A stretch of DNA of 45,149 nucleotides from Paracoccaceae bacterium. GTDB lineage: Bacteria; Pseudomonadota; Alphaproteobacteria; Rhodobacterales; Rhodobacteraceae. The notes beneath the pieces are model-generated. The model was not told the origin of the DNA. It did no database searches and saw only the letters and a list, made by a program, of their open reading frames with translations. Position 1 is the stretch's first letter, and each line of letters starts with the position of its first letter. This document shows positions 7,987-17,095 of this stretch, piece by piece. The position numbers were made by a program, and so were the translations under genes. The DNA lies in assembly GCA_029244725.1 (NCBI GenBank), contig JAQWQJ010000119.1, positions 1 to 45,149 on the forward strand. The letters are read 5' to 3'.

Positions 7987-8916
7987 ATGCCAAAACAGAA
8001 TGAGTCTTCGATGCCTAGACGGTTTCTTCCTCCGTTCGTTTGGCTTTCTGCTTTTGAAGCCGTCGCCCGAAAAGGGTCCGTGACTGAGGCTGCTAGCGAG
8101 CTTTGTCTGACGCAAGGCGCTGTCAGTCGGCAGGTCCAGAAGTTGGAAGAACAAATCGGTGCAACCCTGTTTGTGCGTGACAAGCAGCGCATGAAGTTGA
8201 CCCCAGCGGGTGAGGTTTATTTGGAAGATGTTCGGCGGGGAATTGATCTGGTGATGAATGCTGGGATTAGGCTTCATGCAAACCCCAATGGCGGGCCATT
8301 GAACTTGGCAGTGTTACCGGCATTTGGTGCGCAATGGCTCGCGCCGAGATTGCCAGACTTCGTGGCCTCTTGTCCTGGTGTAACTTTGAATATGTCTACA
8401 AGGACGCGCCCCTTCGACTTTTCCACCGAGGATTTTCATGCTGCAATACACTTCGGGACTGGCAGTTGGCCCGGTACGGAAAATCAATACTTAATGGAAG
8501 AGCGGGTTGTCGCGGTTGCTTCGCCGGAACTTGTTGTTCCCGAAATGCGTGAACACGCCAATGCCGCTCGAAAACTACCGCTTCTCCATTTGGATACCAG
8601 ACCGAATGCATGGGCCGACTGGCTGGACGACGATGAGATCACTGTCAGTGGCTTGCCAAGTGTTCGTTTCGATCAGTTTTCAAGCATGATTCAAGCGGCC
8701 GTTTTTGGATTGGGTGCCGCGATCGTTCCCGAATACCTTGTGCGCGGGGAAATTTCAGAAGGGCGGTTGGTTGTTCTAGGGGGATCAAGGGGGGCAGTGC
8801 AGGGGCAATATTCTCTTGTTTGGCCCACGCGAAACCGAACCTACCCTGCGCTAATGCAATTCAAGAAGTGGATTTCTGTTGCTGCGGGTTCGGGATCTTT
8901 AGGCAATGCCATCTGA
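7987..8916 (+). CDS. LysR-family transcriptional regulator (GcvA-like)
   Basis: A 309-residue LysR-type regulator. The N-terminal winged helix-turn-helix is clear: WLSAFEAVARKGSVTEAASELCLTQGAVSRQVQKLEEQIGATLF in two parts around residues 16-60, including the family AVSRQ recognition helix. The remainder is a periplasmic-binding-protein-like effector domain (PLNLAVLPAFGAQWLAPRLPDF) of the GcvA/AmpR subgroup. I chose the ATG at 7987, preceded by GGAATAAG. An upstream ATG at 7933 would add 18 poor residues and overlap the operator dyad. It is transcribed away from the aminotransferase and probably regulates it. Its 3' end overlaps the convergent marR gene by 18 bases. Confidence 0.88.
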   Translation: MPKQNESSMPRRFLPPFVWLSAFEAVARKGSVTEAASELCLTQGAVSRQVQKLEEQIGATLFVRDKQRMKLTPAGEVYLEDVRRGIDLVMNAGIRLHANPNGGPLNLAVLPAFGAQWLAPRLPDFVASCPGVTLNMSTRTRPFDFSTEDFHAAIHFGTGSWPGTENQYLMEERVVAVASPELVVPEMREHANAARKLPLLHLDTRPNAWADWLDDDEITVSGLPSVRFDQFSSMIQAAVFGLGAAIVPEYLVRGEISEGRLVVLGGSRGAVQGQYSLVWPTRNRTYPALMQFKKWISVAAGSGSLGNAI

Positions 8917-9414
8917 TTGCGTTATATCCGAATTTTCTGGTGGGAGAGGTTTCCACGGAACGCGGCTGCTTTGATCGTTGGCATCGAGAAGTTTTTGCGT
9001 CAATTGGATGTATTGCGCGTATTCTTCGTTTGAAAGTGCGCCGATTAATCTCGTTTGCGCGCGCATCATGCCGGGTTTGACGGCCTCGACCATTTCTTTG
9101 CCGGATTTTGTGATCTTCGCCAATTTGGTCCGTTTGTCCGTCGGGTCACCGGGACGTTCGAGAAGTTTTCTTTTTTCGAGACGTCTTATTACGTCTGCCG
9201 CAGTATTTCGATCCACTCCAATTCTACGTGCAATTGTGACTTGATCGCGCGGGGCGCCGCTTTCGAGAACCGTTAGAACGCCAAATTGGACGGGTGTTAG
9301 ATTCTGTTCGCTGCACTCTTCAAGAAATATTGCAACATGGATCTGGTGCAGCCGACGGATCAAGTGGCCTGGCCTGTCTGCTAAGTTATCAAAGTTTTCG
9401 ATGTCTTTGGTCAT
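8899..9414 (-). CDS. MarR-family transcriptional regulator
   Basis: This 171-residue protein is a MarR winged-helix regulator. The DNA-binding part is visible in DQVTIARRIGVDRNTAADVIRRLEKRKLLERPGDPTDKRTKLAKITKSGKEM, split around residues 75-125: recognition helix, then the beta-hairpin wing with the conserved DxRxK-like DKRTK. It is divergent from the hyuA-to-fbiC operon. The gap holds two copies of a palindromic motif (9463-9474, 9577-9588), and a third lies before the nitroreductase gene at 25171. The simplest reading is a repressor of the operon, of itself and of the nitroreductase, relieved by a pathway compound. Effector unknown. The C-terminal tail past about residue 150 is longer than in typical MarR proteins. 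Confidence 0.88.
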   Translation of the reverse strand: MTKDIENFDNLADRPGHLIRRLHQIHVAIFLEECSEQNLTPVQFGVLTVLESGAPRDQVTIARRIGVDRNTAADVIRRLEKRKLLERPGDPTDKRTKLAKITKSGKEMVEAVKPGMMRAQTRLIGALSNEEYAQYIQLTQKLLDANDQSSRVPWKPLPPENSDITQSDGIA

Positions 9415-9462
9415 TACGCTGCGGTCACAATTGATCTGGATTTACTGTGGTTTTATTAACAG

Positions 9463-9474
9463 AGTACACTACGT
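9463..9474. promoter_or_regulatory. MarR operator-like site 1 (marR side)
   Basis: AGTACACTACGT reads on the minus strand as ACGTAGTGTACT. It matches 12 of 12 bases of site 2 at 9577-9588 and the shared core of site 3 before the nitroreductase. It lies about 50 bases upstream of the marR start, fitting autoregulation. The left arm is less symmetric than in the other sites. Confidence 0.6.
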
Positions 9475-9556
9475 TTCACCAGTGGTGGGTACATGTGATT
9501 GCAAGAGAGAATTGGATTTGCCCCCGATTTTTCCCGTTTCGCTTATCCAGAATGTT

Positions 9557-9588
9557 TTGACTCCCCAAAAATAAGTAGTACACTACGT
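9557..9588 (+). promoter_or_regulatory. Candidate promoter and MarR operator site 2 for the hyuA-fbiC operon
   Basis: A plausible sigma-70 promoter is TTGACT (9557-9562), 16 bases, TACACT (9579-9584). The inverted repeat GTAGT-AC-ACTAC (9575-9586) lies exactly over the -10 hexamer, and AGTACACTACGT (9577-9588) repeats site 1. A repressor bound here would block polymerase. The hyuA start is 49 bases further on. The promoter hexamers are by eye; the operator repeat is the stronger observation. Confidence 0.6.
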
Positions 9589-9636
9589 AAATCGCGTTCA
9601 CGTCACTACGACGCTGTATCTTTTTGGGAGAATCAA

Positions 9637-11709
9637 ATGAGCTGGACCGTCGGAGTGGATGTGGGTGGAACCTTCACCGATTTTTTTGCTGCCAATGCCG
9701 ACAGCGGTGAGTTTCACGTTTACAAAACGTCGTCGACGCCGTCGAATCCCGCAGATGCTATTTTGAATGGCCTTGATGCGATGTGCGCGAAGTTTGGCAT
9801 TGAGATGGACCAAATTGAACGGCTCTCGCATGGTACAACTGTCGGCACCAACGCTTTGATCCAGCGAACCGGCAGCCGAGTGGTACTGGTGACGACTAAG
9901 GGGTTTCGCGACTTGTTAGAAATTGGCCGCCAAACGCGCCCCCATATGTATGACCTTCAGGCCGACCATCCGGCCCCTTTGGTTGATCGAGAGGATCGAT
10001 TAGAGCTGAACGAACGCATTGGCGCGCAGGGCGAAATCGTTCGGGCGCCAAGTGCCGAAGATATTGATGGCGCCGTCGATGCGGTGATCGCAGCGGGCGC
10101 GGGTGCTTGTGCCATTGGGTTTGTTTTTTCATTCCGAAACGATGAGCATGAACAAAAATTTGCCAAGGCATTGCGCGCGCGCGCCCCGGATATTGCGATA
10201 TCGGTTTCTTCCGAAGTCCAGCCTGAGTTTCGTGAATACGAACGCCTTTCGACGACTGTGCTTAACGCTTATCTCCAACCAGTCATGTCGAACTATCTTG
10301 AAACACTGGAGAAAGGGATCGCTGAGCGCGCCCCAAATGCCAGCCTTGGGATAAATCAATCAAGCGGTGGATTGATGTCCGTTTCGCGGTCGCGCGAGTT
10401 TCCCGTTCGCACCGCGCTGTCTGGTCCGGCGGCTGGAGCAGTTGGCGCTGCCCACGTTGCGCGTCAAACAGGGCGCAATAATATTATTACCCTGGATATG
10501 GGCGGGACCAGTGCCGACGTTGCCCTGATACGTGATTGCAAAGTTGATCTGGCCTTTGATCGGGATGTTGCAGGCTTTCCGATCCGGATGCCCTGCGTTG
10601 ATGTCGAAACTGTTGGGGCAGGCGGTGGGTCCGTCGCTTGGTTTGATAAGGACGGTTTGCTGAAGGCCGGACCCAAAAGTGCCGGGGCCTTTCCGGGGCC
10701 TGCGTGTTACGGCAACGGCGGGGATGAACCGACGACGACGGACGCCAATATCCTATTGGGGCGGCTTTCTGATCGCGGGCTTTTGGATGGCGACATGGGG
10801 CTTGATCGTGAGCTGTCGCGGCAAGTCTATCAACCCATCGCGGATAAACTCGGCTTTACGCCCGAAAAGACGGCCCAAGGAATGTTGGGCATTGTCATTG
10901 CAAATATGGTGCGGACAATTCGGACGATTTCGGTTGAGCGCGGCCACGATCCACGTGATTTTGTGCTCATGCCATTCGGCGGTGCGGGGCCTTTGCATGC
11001 GCGTGACGTCGCGGTGAGTCTTGGAATGCGAGAGATGGTTGTTCCATCCGCGCCTGGGATTGTTTGCGCACAAGGGCTTCTCGTTTCGGACCTAAAGGAA
11101 GACTTTGTTACCAGCCGAAGATTTCCCCTCAATTCCGATGGGGTTTCGATACTCGCTGACGTCCTTGAGGGCCTTAGCAAATCCGCTGAGGACTGGTTCG
11201 CGAGTGAGAATTCGCCACATGAGGGTCGGCGTGTCCAATTGGTCGTGGATGCCCGTTATGTGGGGCAAAATTTTGAATTGGCGGTGCCGGTTGCTGAGGG
11301 GGTCAAGTTGTCATCCACAGATGTTCCCGATGTGGCTGCCCTAACAGCGAAATTCTGCGCGGCGCATGATCAGGCCTATGGGTATGCAAGTGACGCCGAT
11401 CCAATTGAGATTGTGAACGTGCGCCTTTCGGCAAGCGCGACGTTACATCGGTTTGAGGATAATCCGGCGACAATTGGTGATCCCGGAGAGCCTGAAGCAC
11501 GAGAAACCCGGGGTGTTTATTTCGATGACGAATCGCCTGTCCAGGCTGCGATTTTCGATCGGGCCGCCATGCGACCGGGACAGAAAATTGCAGGTCCAGC
11601 GATACTTGAACAAATGGACACAACGACCCCTGTATACCCGGGTGACGTTGCTGAAATGACCCCGGATGGGCATTTGATAATCACAATCAACCCAGAGGTT
11701 TTGGCATGA
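9637..11709 (+). CDS. hyuA: Hydantoinase/oxoprolinase family protein, subunit A (ATP-dependent)
   Basis: This 690-residue protein is a HyuA-type subunit. It starts with the ASKHA phosphate-binding motif GVDVGGTFTDF, followed by the family motifs SHGTTVGTNALIQR, SGPAAGAVGAAH and TLDMGGTSADVALI. Relatives use ATP to open cyclic amides (hydantoin, 5-oxoproline, lactams) or, in acetone and acetophenone carboxylases, to activate a ketone for carboxylation. I chose the ATG at 9637, preceded by GGGAG; an open frame upstream runs through the operator and is not credible. It is the first gene of a ten-gene unit in which nearly all junctions overlap or abut. Hydantoinase and carboxylase roles cannot be separated by motif, so the substrate is open. 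Confidence 0.88.
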   Translation: MSWTVGVDVGGTFTDFFAANADSGEFHVYKTSSTPSNPADAILNGLDAMCAKFGIEMDQIERLSHGTTVGTNALIQRTGSRVVLVTTKGFRDLLEIGRQTRPHMYDLQADHPAPLVDREDRLELNERIGAQGEIVRAPSAEDIDGAVDAVIAAGAGACAIGFVFSFRNDEHEQKFAKALRARAPDIAISVSSEVQPEFREYERLSTTVLNAYLQPVMSNYLETLEKGIAERAPNASLGINQSSGGLMSVSRSREFPVRTALSGPAAGAVGAAHVARQTGRNNIITLDMGGTSADVALIRDCKVDLAFDRDVAGFPIRMPCVDVETVGAGGGSVAWFDKDGLLKAGPKSAGAFPGPACYGNGGDEPTTTDANILLGRLSDRGLLDGDMGLDRELSRQVYQPIADKLGFTPEKTAQGMLGIVIANMVRTIRTISVERGHDPRDFVLMPFGGAGPLHARDVAVSLGMREMVVPSAPGIVCAQGLLVSDLKEDFVTSRRFPLNSDGVSILADVLEGLSKSAEDWFASENSPHEGRRVQLVVDARYVGQNFELAVPVAEGVKLSSTDVPDVAALTAKFCAAHDQAYGYASDADPIEIVNVRLSASATLHRFEDNPATIGDPGEPEARETRGVYFDDESPVQAAIFDRAAMRPGQKIAGPAILEQMDTTTPVYPGDVAEMTPDGHLIITINPEVLA

Positions 11710-13400
11710 CGCAGTACGTGGAAACCCTTGATCCAATCCGGCTTGAAATTATTGCGAATGGGCTTCGATCCATCGCGGATGAATGTTTTGTAGCCCTGAT
11801 GCGGTCAGCCTATTCGACCAACATCAAAGAACGCAAAGACCATTCCATTGCAATCGTCGACAAAGCAGGCCGACTGGTTGTTCAGGCCGAATTAACCCTG
11901 CCGATCCACATCGCATCGATGGGAGGGTTAATGAAATGCGTTTTGGAAAAGTTTGGCGACGACGTCCATGAGGGCGATATCTTCGTTGCCAACGATCCGC
12001 ATACTGCCGGCGGCACCCATTTGCCGGATATCAACTATGCGATGCCGATATTCATCGAGGGCGAAATTGTTGCGTTCGTTTGCAACATTGCACACCACGC
12101 CGACATCGGCGGGATGGTTCCGGGGTCAATGGCGGGTGGAATGTCCGAGATCTACCAAGAGGGATTGCGGATCCCGGTAGTGAGGCTTTTCAAGAAAGGC
12201 CAATTGCGGCAGGACATTATGGATATCTTGATGTTGAACGTGCGCGTACCGGAAGAACGCCAAGGGGACCATAACGCTCAAATCGCTTCGTGCCGATTGG
12301 GTGAGCGACGCTTTAAGGAAGTTGTTAAGACCCACGGATTGACCAGCGTTCTAACGGCGTTTGATGAGATCATCAGTCGGACCAATCAACGGATGAAGGA
12401 CACAATCGCGCAAATACCGGACGGCGAATATGAGTTTCAAGACTTCATGGATTCTGATGGTCTGGACACCTACGATATTCCGATTTGTCTAAAGATTACG
12501 GTCAAAGGTGATCGTATCCATTTGGATTTTGCAGGAACCAGTCCGCAAGTGAAGGGCAACATCAACACAACGCTCAATGCGGTTCAGGCAAGCGTTAACT
12601 ATGCGCTTATCGGTGCGCTGGATAGCGATATGCCGTCAAATCAGGGCGTCTTGGACGCGGTTGATATCAGTTGTGCGCCCGGAACGATCCTAAATTGTGT
12701 TTTCCCGGCCCCGGTTGCGGCGCGGGCGCATGCGTGCCAGCGGGTGATTGATATCGTACTTGGCGCCTTGTCCAAGGCGATCCCTGACAAGGTGATTGCA
12801 GCGGCAAATGGCGCCAATACAACGGCGGTTTTTTCCGGTGTCGATCCGCGAAACGGCAAGCCCTACCTATATTTCGAAACGATCGGCGGCGGCATGGGCG
12901 CACGCGCGACCAAAGATGGCAAAGACGGTGTTCAGGTGGGGATTACAAACACCTCCAACTTGCCGGTTGAATCGATTGAACAAGAATATCCGCTTCGGGT
13001 CGAAGAATACGGTTTCGTGGAAGATTCTGGGGGCGCGGGCCAATATCGGGGCGGAATGGGATTGCGGCGTGTCTTGACGCCAGTTGATCATGAATGCGTT
13101 TTTAACGGTGCTGGCGAACGCTTCCGGTATCAACCATGGGGTCTTTTCGGTGGGAAAGCCGGGGGATCGGGTCGTTTCCTTTTGGAAGACGAAAGCGGTC
13201 AACGCCGCCTTGATGACAAACCCAACGAGGTTGAAATCAAATTGGGCACCAAAGTCACGGTGGAAACGCCCGGGGCAGGTGGTTATGGAAGCCCAAGTGA
13301 TCGCGACGCAGAAGCAATCGCCAGTGATCTTAACAGCCGCAAATTTTCTGAAGACTACATAGCCAACAATTATCCTAAATCCGGCACGGGAGGCCAGTAA
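11706..13400 (+). CDS. hyuB: Hydantoinase/oxoprolinase family protein, subunit B
   Basis: A 564-residue HyuB-type subunit, partner of the preceding HyuA. Family landmarks are DPIRLEIIANGLRSIADE at the N-terminus, RSAYSTNIKERKDHS, VANDPHTAGGTHLPDI, and the glycine-rich C-terminal segment GGAGQYRGGMGLRR with TPGAGGYGSPSDRD at the end. The ATG overlaps the hyuA stop (ATGA), implying equimolar production of a heteromeric complex. The subunit completes the active site for ring opening or carboxylation. The extra gamma or delta subunits of acetone and acetophenone carboxylases are not present nearby, slightly favouring an amidohydrolase, but this is not decisive. Confidence 0.88.
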   Translation: MTQYVETLDPIRLEIIANGLRSIADECFVALMRSAYSTNIKERKDHSIAIVDKAGRLVVQAELTLPIHIASMGGLMKCVLEKFGDDVHEGDIFVANDPHTAGGTHLPDINYAMPIFIEGEIVAFVCNIAHHADIGGMVPGSMAGGMSEIYQEGLRIPVVRLFKKGQLRQDIMDILMLNVRVPEERQGDHNAQIASCRLGERRFKEVVKTHGLTSVLTAFDEIISRTNQRMKDTIAQIPDGEYEFQDFMDSDGLDTYDIPICLKITVKGDRIHLDFAGTSPQVKGNINTTLNAVQASVNYALIGALDSDMPSNQGVLDAVDISCAPGTILNCVFPAPVAARAHACQRVIDIVLGALSKAIPDKVIAAANGANTTAVFSGVDPRNGKPYLYFETIGGGMGARATKDGKDGVQVGITNTSNLPVESIEQEYPLRVEEYGFVEDSGGAGQYRGGMGLRRVLTPVDHECVFNGAGERFRYQPWGLFGGKAGGSGRFLLEDESGQRRLDDKPNEVEIKLGTKVTVETPGAGGYGSPSDRDAEAIASDLNSRKFSEDYIANNYPKSGTGGQ

Positions 13401-13402
13401 TC

Positions 13403-14440
13403 ATGCGTGTATATTCGATGGTACGACCCAAGAAATTATCGCAAATCCCGGACGCAATGGCGAGGGCTGAACGGGTTGGATATGACGGAACAACGCTTCT
13501 TGAACTCACTGTTCCACCAACACTTTCTGCGGCTGCTGGTGCGATGCTGACGAAAGATATCAAGATGTTGTCAGGCGTCTTTGTTGCATTTCCCCGAAGC
13601 CCGATGGCCACGGCCTATGACGCTTGGTCACTGAATGAACTGTCTGGCGGACGCTTCCAATTGGGGCTGGGCAGCCAGATCAAAGCGCATCTAACGCGGC
13701 GCTTTGGGATGGATTTCGAACCGCCAGTTCGCCGAATGAAGGATTACATCAACGCCCTGAACGCAATCTGGGATTGCTGGCAGAATGGCACGCGGCTGGA
13801 TTACGATGGGATTTATTACAAGCACAACCTGATGATCCCCTACTACAATCCGGGTCCGCTTGAGACTGGAAAACCGGAAATCCACCTTGCCGCCATCAAC
13901 AAATTCATGTGCCGCTTATGTGGTGAGGTCGCGACAGGCCATTTGCCGGGCGATCCGATCACTTGGAAATGGCACGAAGAAGTCATGTTGCCAAATCTGG
14001 AAATTGGGCTCGAGAGATCGGGCCGAACGTTGAAGGATTTGGATCTTGGAGGATATGGCTTTATCGGCTGTGCGACATCCACTGAGGGCCTCGACAAAGT
14101 TGCCAAAGGTTTGAAAGAACGCGTTGCGCTTTATGCGTCGACCCCTGAATATAAAGATATGCTGGGAATGCACGGTTGGTCCGTTAATCAAGAAGATTTT
14201 GCGGCACTGACGCGTGAAAACAAGTGGGAAGAAATGGGGAATTTGGTCACCGATTCAATGCTAGAAGCATATGCGGTTATCACGACACCCGAAGACCTGC
14301 CAGCGGCACTTGCCAAAAGGTATGGTGGCAAAGTTGACCGCATTCAAATTGATGAAACTTGGTTCGATGGATTGTCGGATGATCAGGTCAAAACCTTGGT
14401 GACGGAAATCAAAAAGATACCGGGCCACGCCGATGGCTGA
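13403..14440 (+). CDS. LLM-class oxidoreductase, probably F420-dependent
   Basis: A 345-residue luciferase-like (LLM) TIM-barrel oxidoreductase. I recognise the group by MRVYSMV at the start, GYDGTTLLEL, the conserved ELSGGRFQLGLGSQ segment (about residues 79-92), and the AINKFMCRLCGEVATGHLPG stretch around residues 157-176. It resembles the TIGR03617-type F420-dependent subfamily from mycobacteria. LLM enzymes use either FMN or F420, and sequence alone does not settle which. The case for F420 here is strong because the next genes build F420 and its reductase. It starts two bases after hyuB and overlaps the next gene by 8 bases. Possible reactions are hydride transfer to or from an alcohol, ketone or unsaturated ring. 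Confidence 0.8.
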   Translation: MRVYSMVRPKKLSQIPDAMARAERVGYDGTTLLELTVPPTLSAAAGAMLTKDIKMLSGVFVAFPRSPMATAYDAWSLNELSGGRFQLGLGSQIKAHLTRRFGMDFEPPVRRMKDYINALNAIWDCWQNGTRLDYDGIYYKHNLMIPYYNPGPLETGKPEIHLAAINKFMCRLCGEVATGHLPGDPITWKWHEEVMLPNLEIGLERSGRTLKDLDLGGYGFIGCATSTEGLDKVAKGLKERVALYASTPEYKDMLGMHGWSVNQEDFAALTRENKWEEMGNLVTDSMLEAYAVITTPEDLPAALAKRYGGKVDRIQIDETWFDGLSDDQVKTLVTEIKKIPGHADG

Positions 14441-15935
14441 GAGGTTTCTAAAGGACGCGGGCACCAGCGACTTTGCGGCGGAAGAATGGGATCGTCTTTG
14501 CGCGCGTGATCCGGCTTCTTTGGCCGTTGCGGAACTTGATCGCGAAATCACCGTTGGCGCATTGATCAAACAGGCACGGCTACGCGCCGGTCAATATATT
14601 GCGCGCGGCGTTGGTCCTGGTGATCGGGTTATTGTTGCGCGGCCGAATGTTATTGAATTTGTTGTCGATTATCTCGCGGTGCGTCTTTGTGGGGCAGTTT
14701 TGGTAAACCTGCCGTGGTCTGCAGGGACGTCGATTACTGAATTGGCGGAAATTCTTGAGGCTAAAGTTGTTGTCTTGACCGAACATCTGGTGGGCGACAA
14801 TCCCTTGTTTGACGAGCTTGGCGACAAGCGATTTGATGACGCTGAAATCGCACCCATTGGACCCGAGCGCCCCTTGCCCCGTTGCGGTGATGAATTGGCG
14901 TGGCTCGCATGCACGTCAGGTACCACTGGAACGCCCAAAGCAGCGATGCACACAAATGCAACGTGGCAGCGCCAGACCGAAGTTTTCGCCCAACATTTTG
15001 GACTGACCAAGGATGATCCCATCCTTGTGTCATCGCCCGTTGGTCACGCTGTTTCGCTGCTGTTTGGCGTGCGGTTTTCGTTGCTACTCGATTCACCCAT
15101 GGTTTTGGTATCGCGTTGGAAAATCGACGCCGCGGTGGATCTGATCGATCGCTACAAATGTACCTTCACCGTCGCGCCAACACCGTTTTTGGTTGATATG
15201 GTTGCATATGCGGAAAAGAACGGAAACGAGCGCGTCAAATCCTTGAAATTCTTCCCTTCGGCGGGTGCTCCGGTTCCGCGCACCTTGGTGCGGCGTGGAC
15301 TTGAGGCACTACCGGGTTGTCAGGTTTGGTCCTATTTTGGGACGTCTGAATGTGGTGCGGTGACTGCTGTCCCATTGGAAGCCAGTCTGGAAGAACGGCT
15401 TGATACCGACGGCATCGCGATGCCCGGTACAGTAACGCGCGTGATCGACCAAGAATTGCAACTTTATAGCCCAGAACAGATGATGCTTGGCTATTGGAGC
15501 GGTGACCCTAATGGGCGCCTTCACGATGATGGTTGGTACCAAACCGGTGACGCATGCGACCAGCGCGAAGATGATTACATCAAGATGATAGGTCGGGCAC
15601 AGGACATTATTTTACGGGGCGGGGAAAACATATCGCCGCTTGAGATCGAAAACACATTGCTAGGCCATGACTGCGTTGAGGACGTTGCGATCGTCGGTTA
15701 TCCGGATGATCGGCTGGGATCGCGATTGGCTGCCGTTGTCGTCCAAGCCGGTGAAGTAACGCTTGAGGATCTTAGGGAGCATTGCAAATCGATTGGATTG
15801 GACAAAGCAAAATGGCCAGAATTCATGACCTGTATAGATAAAATACCACTGTCTGCTATTGGCAAGGTTCAGCGTGGGGTATTGGAAGACATGGTTTGGG
15901 AACTTCAAAAACAATCCTTTGAAGGAACGTCTTAA
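14433..15935 (+). CDS. AMP-forming acyl-CoA synthetase (ANL superfamily)
   Basis: A 500-residue adenylate-forming ligase. Motifs in order are the P-loop-like TSGTTGTPKA (161-170), SYFGTSECGAVT (A5 region), GWYQTGDACDQREDDYIKMIGRAQDIILRGGENISPLEIE (A7-A8 hinge, broken here around DQRED), and the C-terminal catalytic lysine in SAIGKVQR (about K478). It activates a carboxylic acid to its CoA thioester. In the operon it would act on the acid released or made by HyuAB. The 8-base overlap with the LLM gene and the one-base gap to the thioesterase gene show tight coupling. The acid is unknown; the sequence looks like the medium or aromatic acid group rather than acetyl-CoA synthetase. Confidence 0.85.
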   Translation: MAERFLKDAGTSDFAAEEWDRLCARDPASLAVAELDREITVGALIKQARLRAGQYIARGVGPGDRVIVARPNVIEFVVDYLAVRLCGAVLVNLPWSAGTSITELAEILEAKVVVLTEHLVGDNPLFDELGDKRFDDAEIAPIGPERPLPRCGDELAWLACTSGTTGTPKAAMHTNATWQRQTEVFAQHFGLTKDDPILVSSPVGHAVSLLFGVRFSLLLDSPMVLVSRWKIDAAVDLIDRYKCTFTVAPTPFLVDMVAYAEKNGNERVKSLKFFPSAGAPVPRTLVRRGLEALPGCQVWSYFGTSECGAVTAVPLEASLEERLDTDGIAMPGTVTRVIDQELQLYSPEQMMLGYWSGDPNGRLHDDGWYQTGDACDQREDDYIKMIGRAQDIILRGGENISPLEIENTLLGHDCVEDVAIVGYPDDRLGSRLAAVVVQAGEVTLEDLREHCKSIGLDKAKWPEFMTCIDKIPLSAIGKVQRGVLEDMVWELQKQSFEGTS

Positions 15936-15936
15936 T

Positions 15937-16377
15937 ATGTCTTTTCGCCACAATGATTTGACCGTCGAAGATATCCAAGAAAGGATTGGTCGGTCAAAGT
16001 TCCATCAACTTTACCGCCCCAAAGTCCTTGGGGTCGACAATGAAGCGGCGGAGTTTAAGCTTCGCGTGTCGATGTGTGATGAGTTTGAACGGCAACCTGG
16101 TACTGGGCAATGGCATGGAGGCGCCTTGGCATCCCTGGTCGATATTGCCGGTTGTTATGCACTGATGCTTGTGGCGGGTGGCCCGATGTTGACGTTGAAT
16201 TTCAGCACGGATTTTCTACGGCTTGGCGTTTCAGAACACCTATATGCCACCGCATCAGTCCGCCGGGTCGGCCGTACCATTGGATTTGTTGATGTGGATA
16301 TTACCGACGACAAAGATGCAACAATCGTTACGGGTCGCGCATGCTATGCCATTCGGCCTGACAAAACAGAAACCTAA
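15937..16377 (+). CDS. PaaI-family hotdog thioesterase
   Basis: This 146-residue hotdog-fold protein has the PaaI-type core GQWHGGALASLVDIAGCYALM followed by LNFSTDFLRLG. Such enzymes cleave acyl-CoA esters, often as a safety valve releasing CoA from stalled aromatic or branched acyl-CoAs. I chose MSFRHND at 15937, one base after the synthetase stop, not the earlier in-frame ATG inside the synthetase gene. Adjacent to an acyl-CoA synthetase, it probably works on the same acyl-CoA or a downstream product. Substrate not deducible. Confidence 0.8.
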   Translation: MSFRHNDLTVEDIQERIGRSKFHQLYRPKVLGVDNEAAEFKLRVSMCDEFERQPGTGQWHGGALASLVDIAGCYALMLVAGGPMLTLNFSTDFLRLGVSEHLYATASVRRVGRTIGFVDVDITDDKDATIVTGRACYAIRPDKTET

Positions 16378-16395
16378 GGCGGGATTGGGACGAAG

Positions 16396-17076
16396 ATGAC
16401 CGAATATTCGAACAAAATGAATCTGGCCGTTGTCGGTGGAACTGGTGCCCTTGGGTCTGGGTTGGCATTGCGTTGGGCGCGTGCGGGCCACAACGTGACG
16501 ATTGGATCGCGCGATGGCGCGCGGGCGGCAGAAGTGGCCGGGTCTTTGTCAGAAAAATGCGGTGCGCCGATTGCCGGGCTTGAAAACGCAGTCGCCGCAC
16601 AGGCTGGGGATGTGGTCGTGATGGCTGTGCCCTACGCCAGTCATGCGACAACTTTAGCAAGCATTGAACCATACCTCGACGGAAAGATTTTTGTCGATGT
16701 GACGGTCCCTTTGATGCCGCCCAAGGTGCGCACGGTGCAATTGCCAAAAGGCGGATCGGTTGCCAAACAAGTCCAACTAGACCTTGGCGAAGGTGTTCGG
16801 GTCGTTTCCGCTTTCCAAAACGTGGCTGCTGCGCATTTGAACGATCTCGACCATTCGATTGATTGTGATGTTCTTGTGTGTGGGAACGACAAGGCCGCAC
16901 GAGGCGTTGTCGTGCGCTTAGCTGAGGACGCCAACATGAAAGCATGGCACGCAGGACGGATCGACAATTCGGCCGTCGCTGAGGCGTTGACATCGGTGTT
17001 GATATTCATGAACGGCGCTTACAAAATCGACGGCGCAGGAATACGGATTGTCGGCGAACCCAACCCAGATCCATAA
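16396..17076 (+). CDS. npdG: NADPH:F420 oxidoreductase
   Basis: A 226-residue Rossmann-fold enzyme of the NADPH-dependent F420 reductase family. The N-terminal nucleotide motif GGTGALGSGLA (about residues 14-24) is followed by SRD after the second strand, typical of NADP preference. AVPYASH, DVTVPLMPP, VSAFQNVAAAHL and CDVLVCGND are family signatures. It moves hydride between NADPH and F420 and so supplies or drains reduced F420 for the LLM enzyme. An alternative start at MNLAVVGG is possible, seven codons in. It lies between the catabolic genes and the F420 biosynthesis genes, linking the two halves of the operon. Confidence 0.88.
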   Translation: MTEYSNKMNLAVVGGTGALGSGLALRWARAGHNVTIGSRDGARAAEVAGSLSEKCGAPIAGLENAVAAQAGDVVVMAVPYASHATTLASIEPYLDGKIFVDVTVPLMPPKVRTVQLPKGGSVAKQVQLDLGEGVRVVSAFQNVAAAHLNDLDHSIDCDVLVCGNDKAARGVVVRLAEDANMKAWHAGRIDNSAVAEALTSVLIFMNGAYKIDGAGIRIVGEPNPDP

Positions 17077-17095
17077 GTTCAAGGACCTAACCCAA

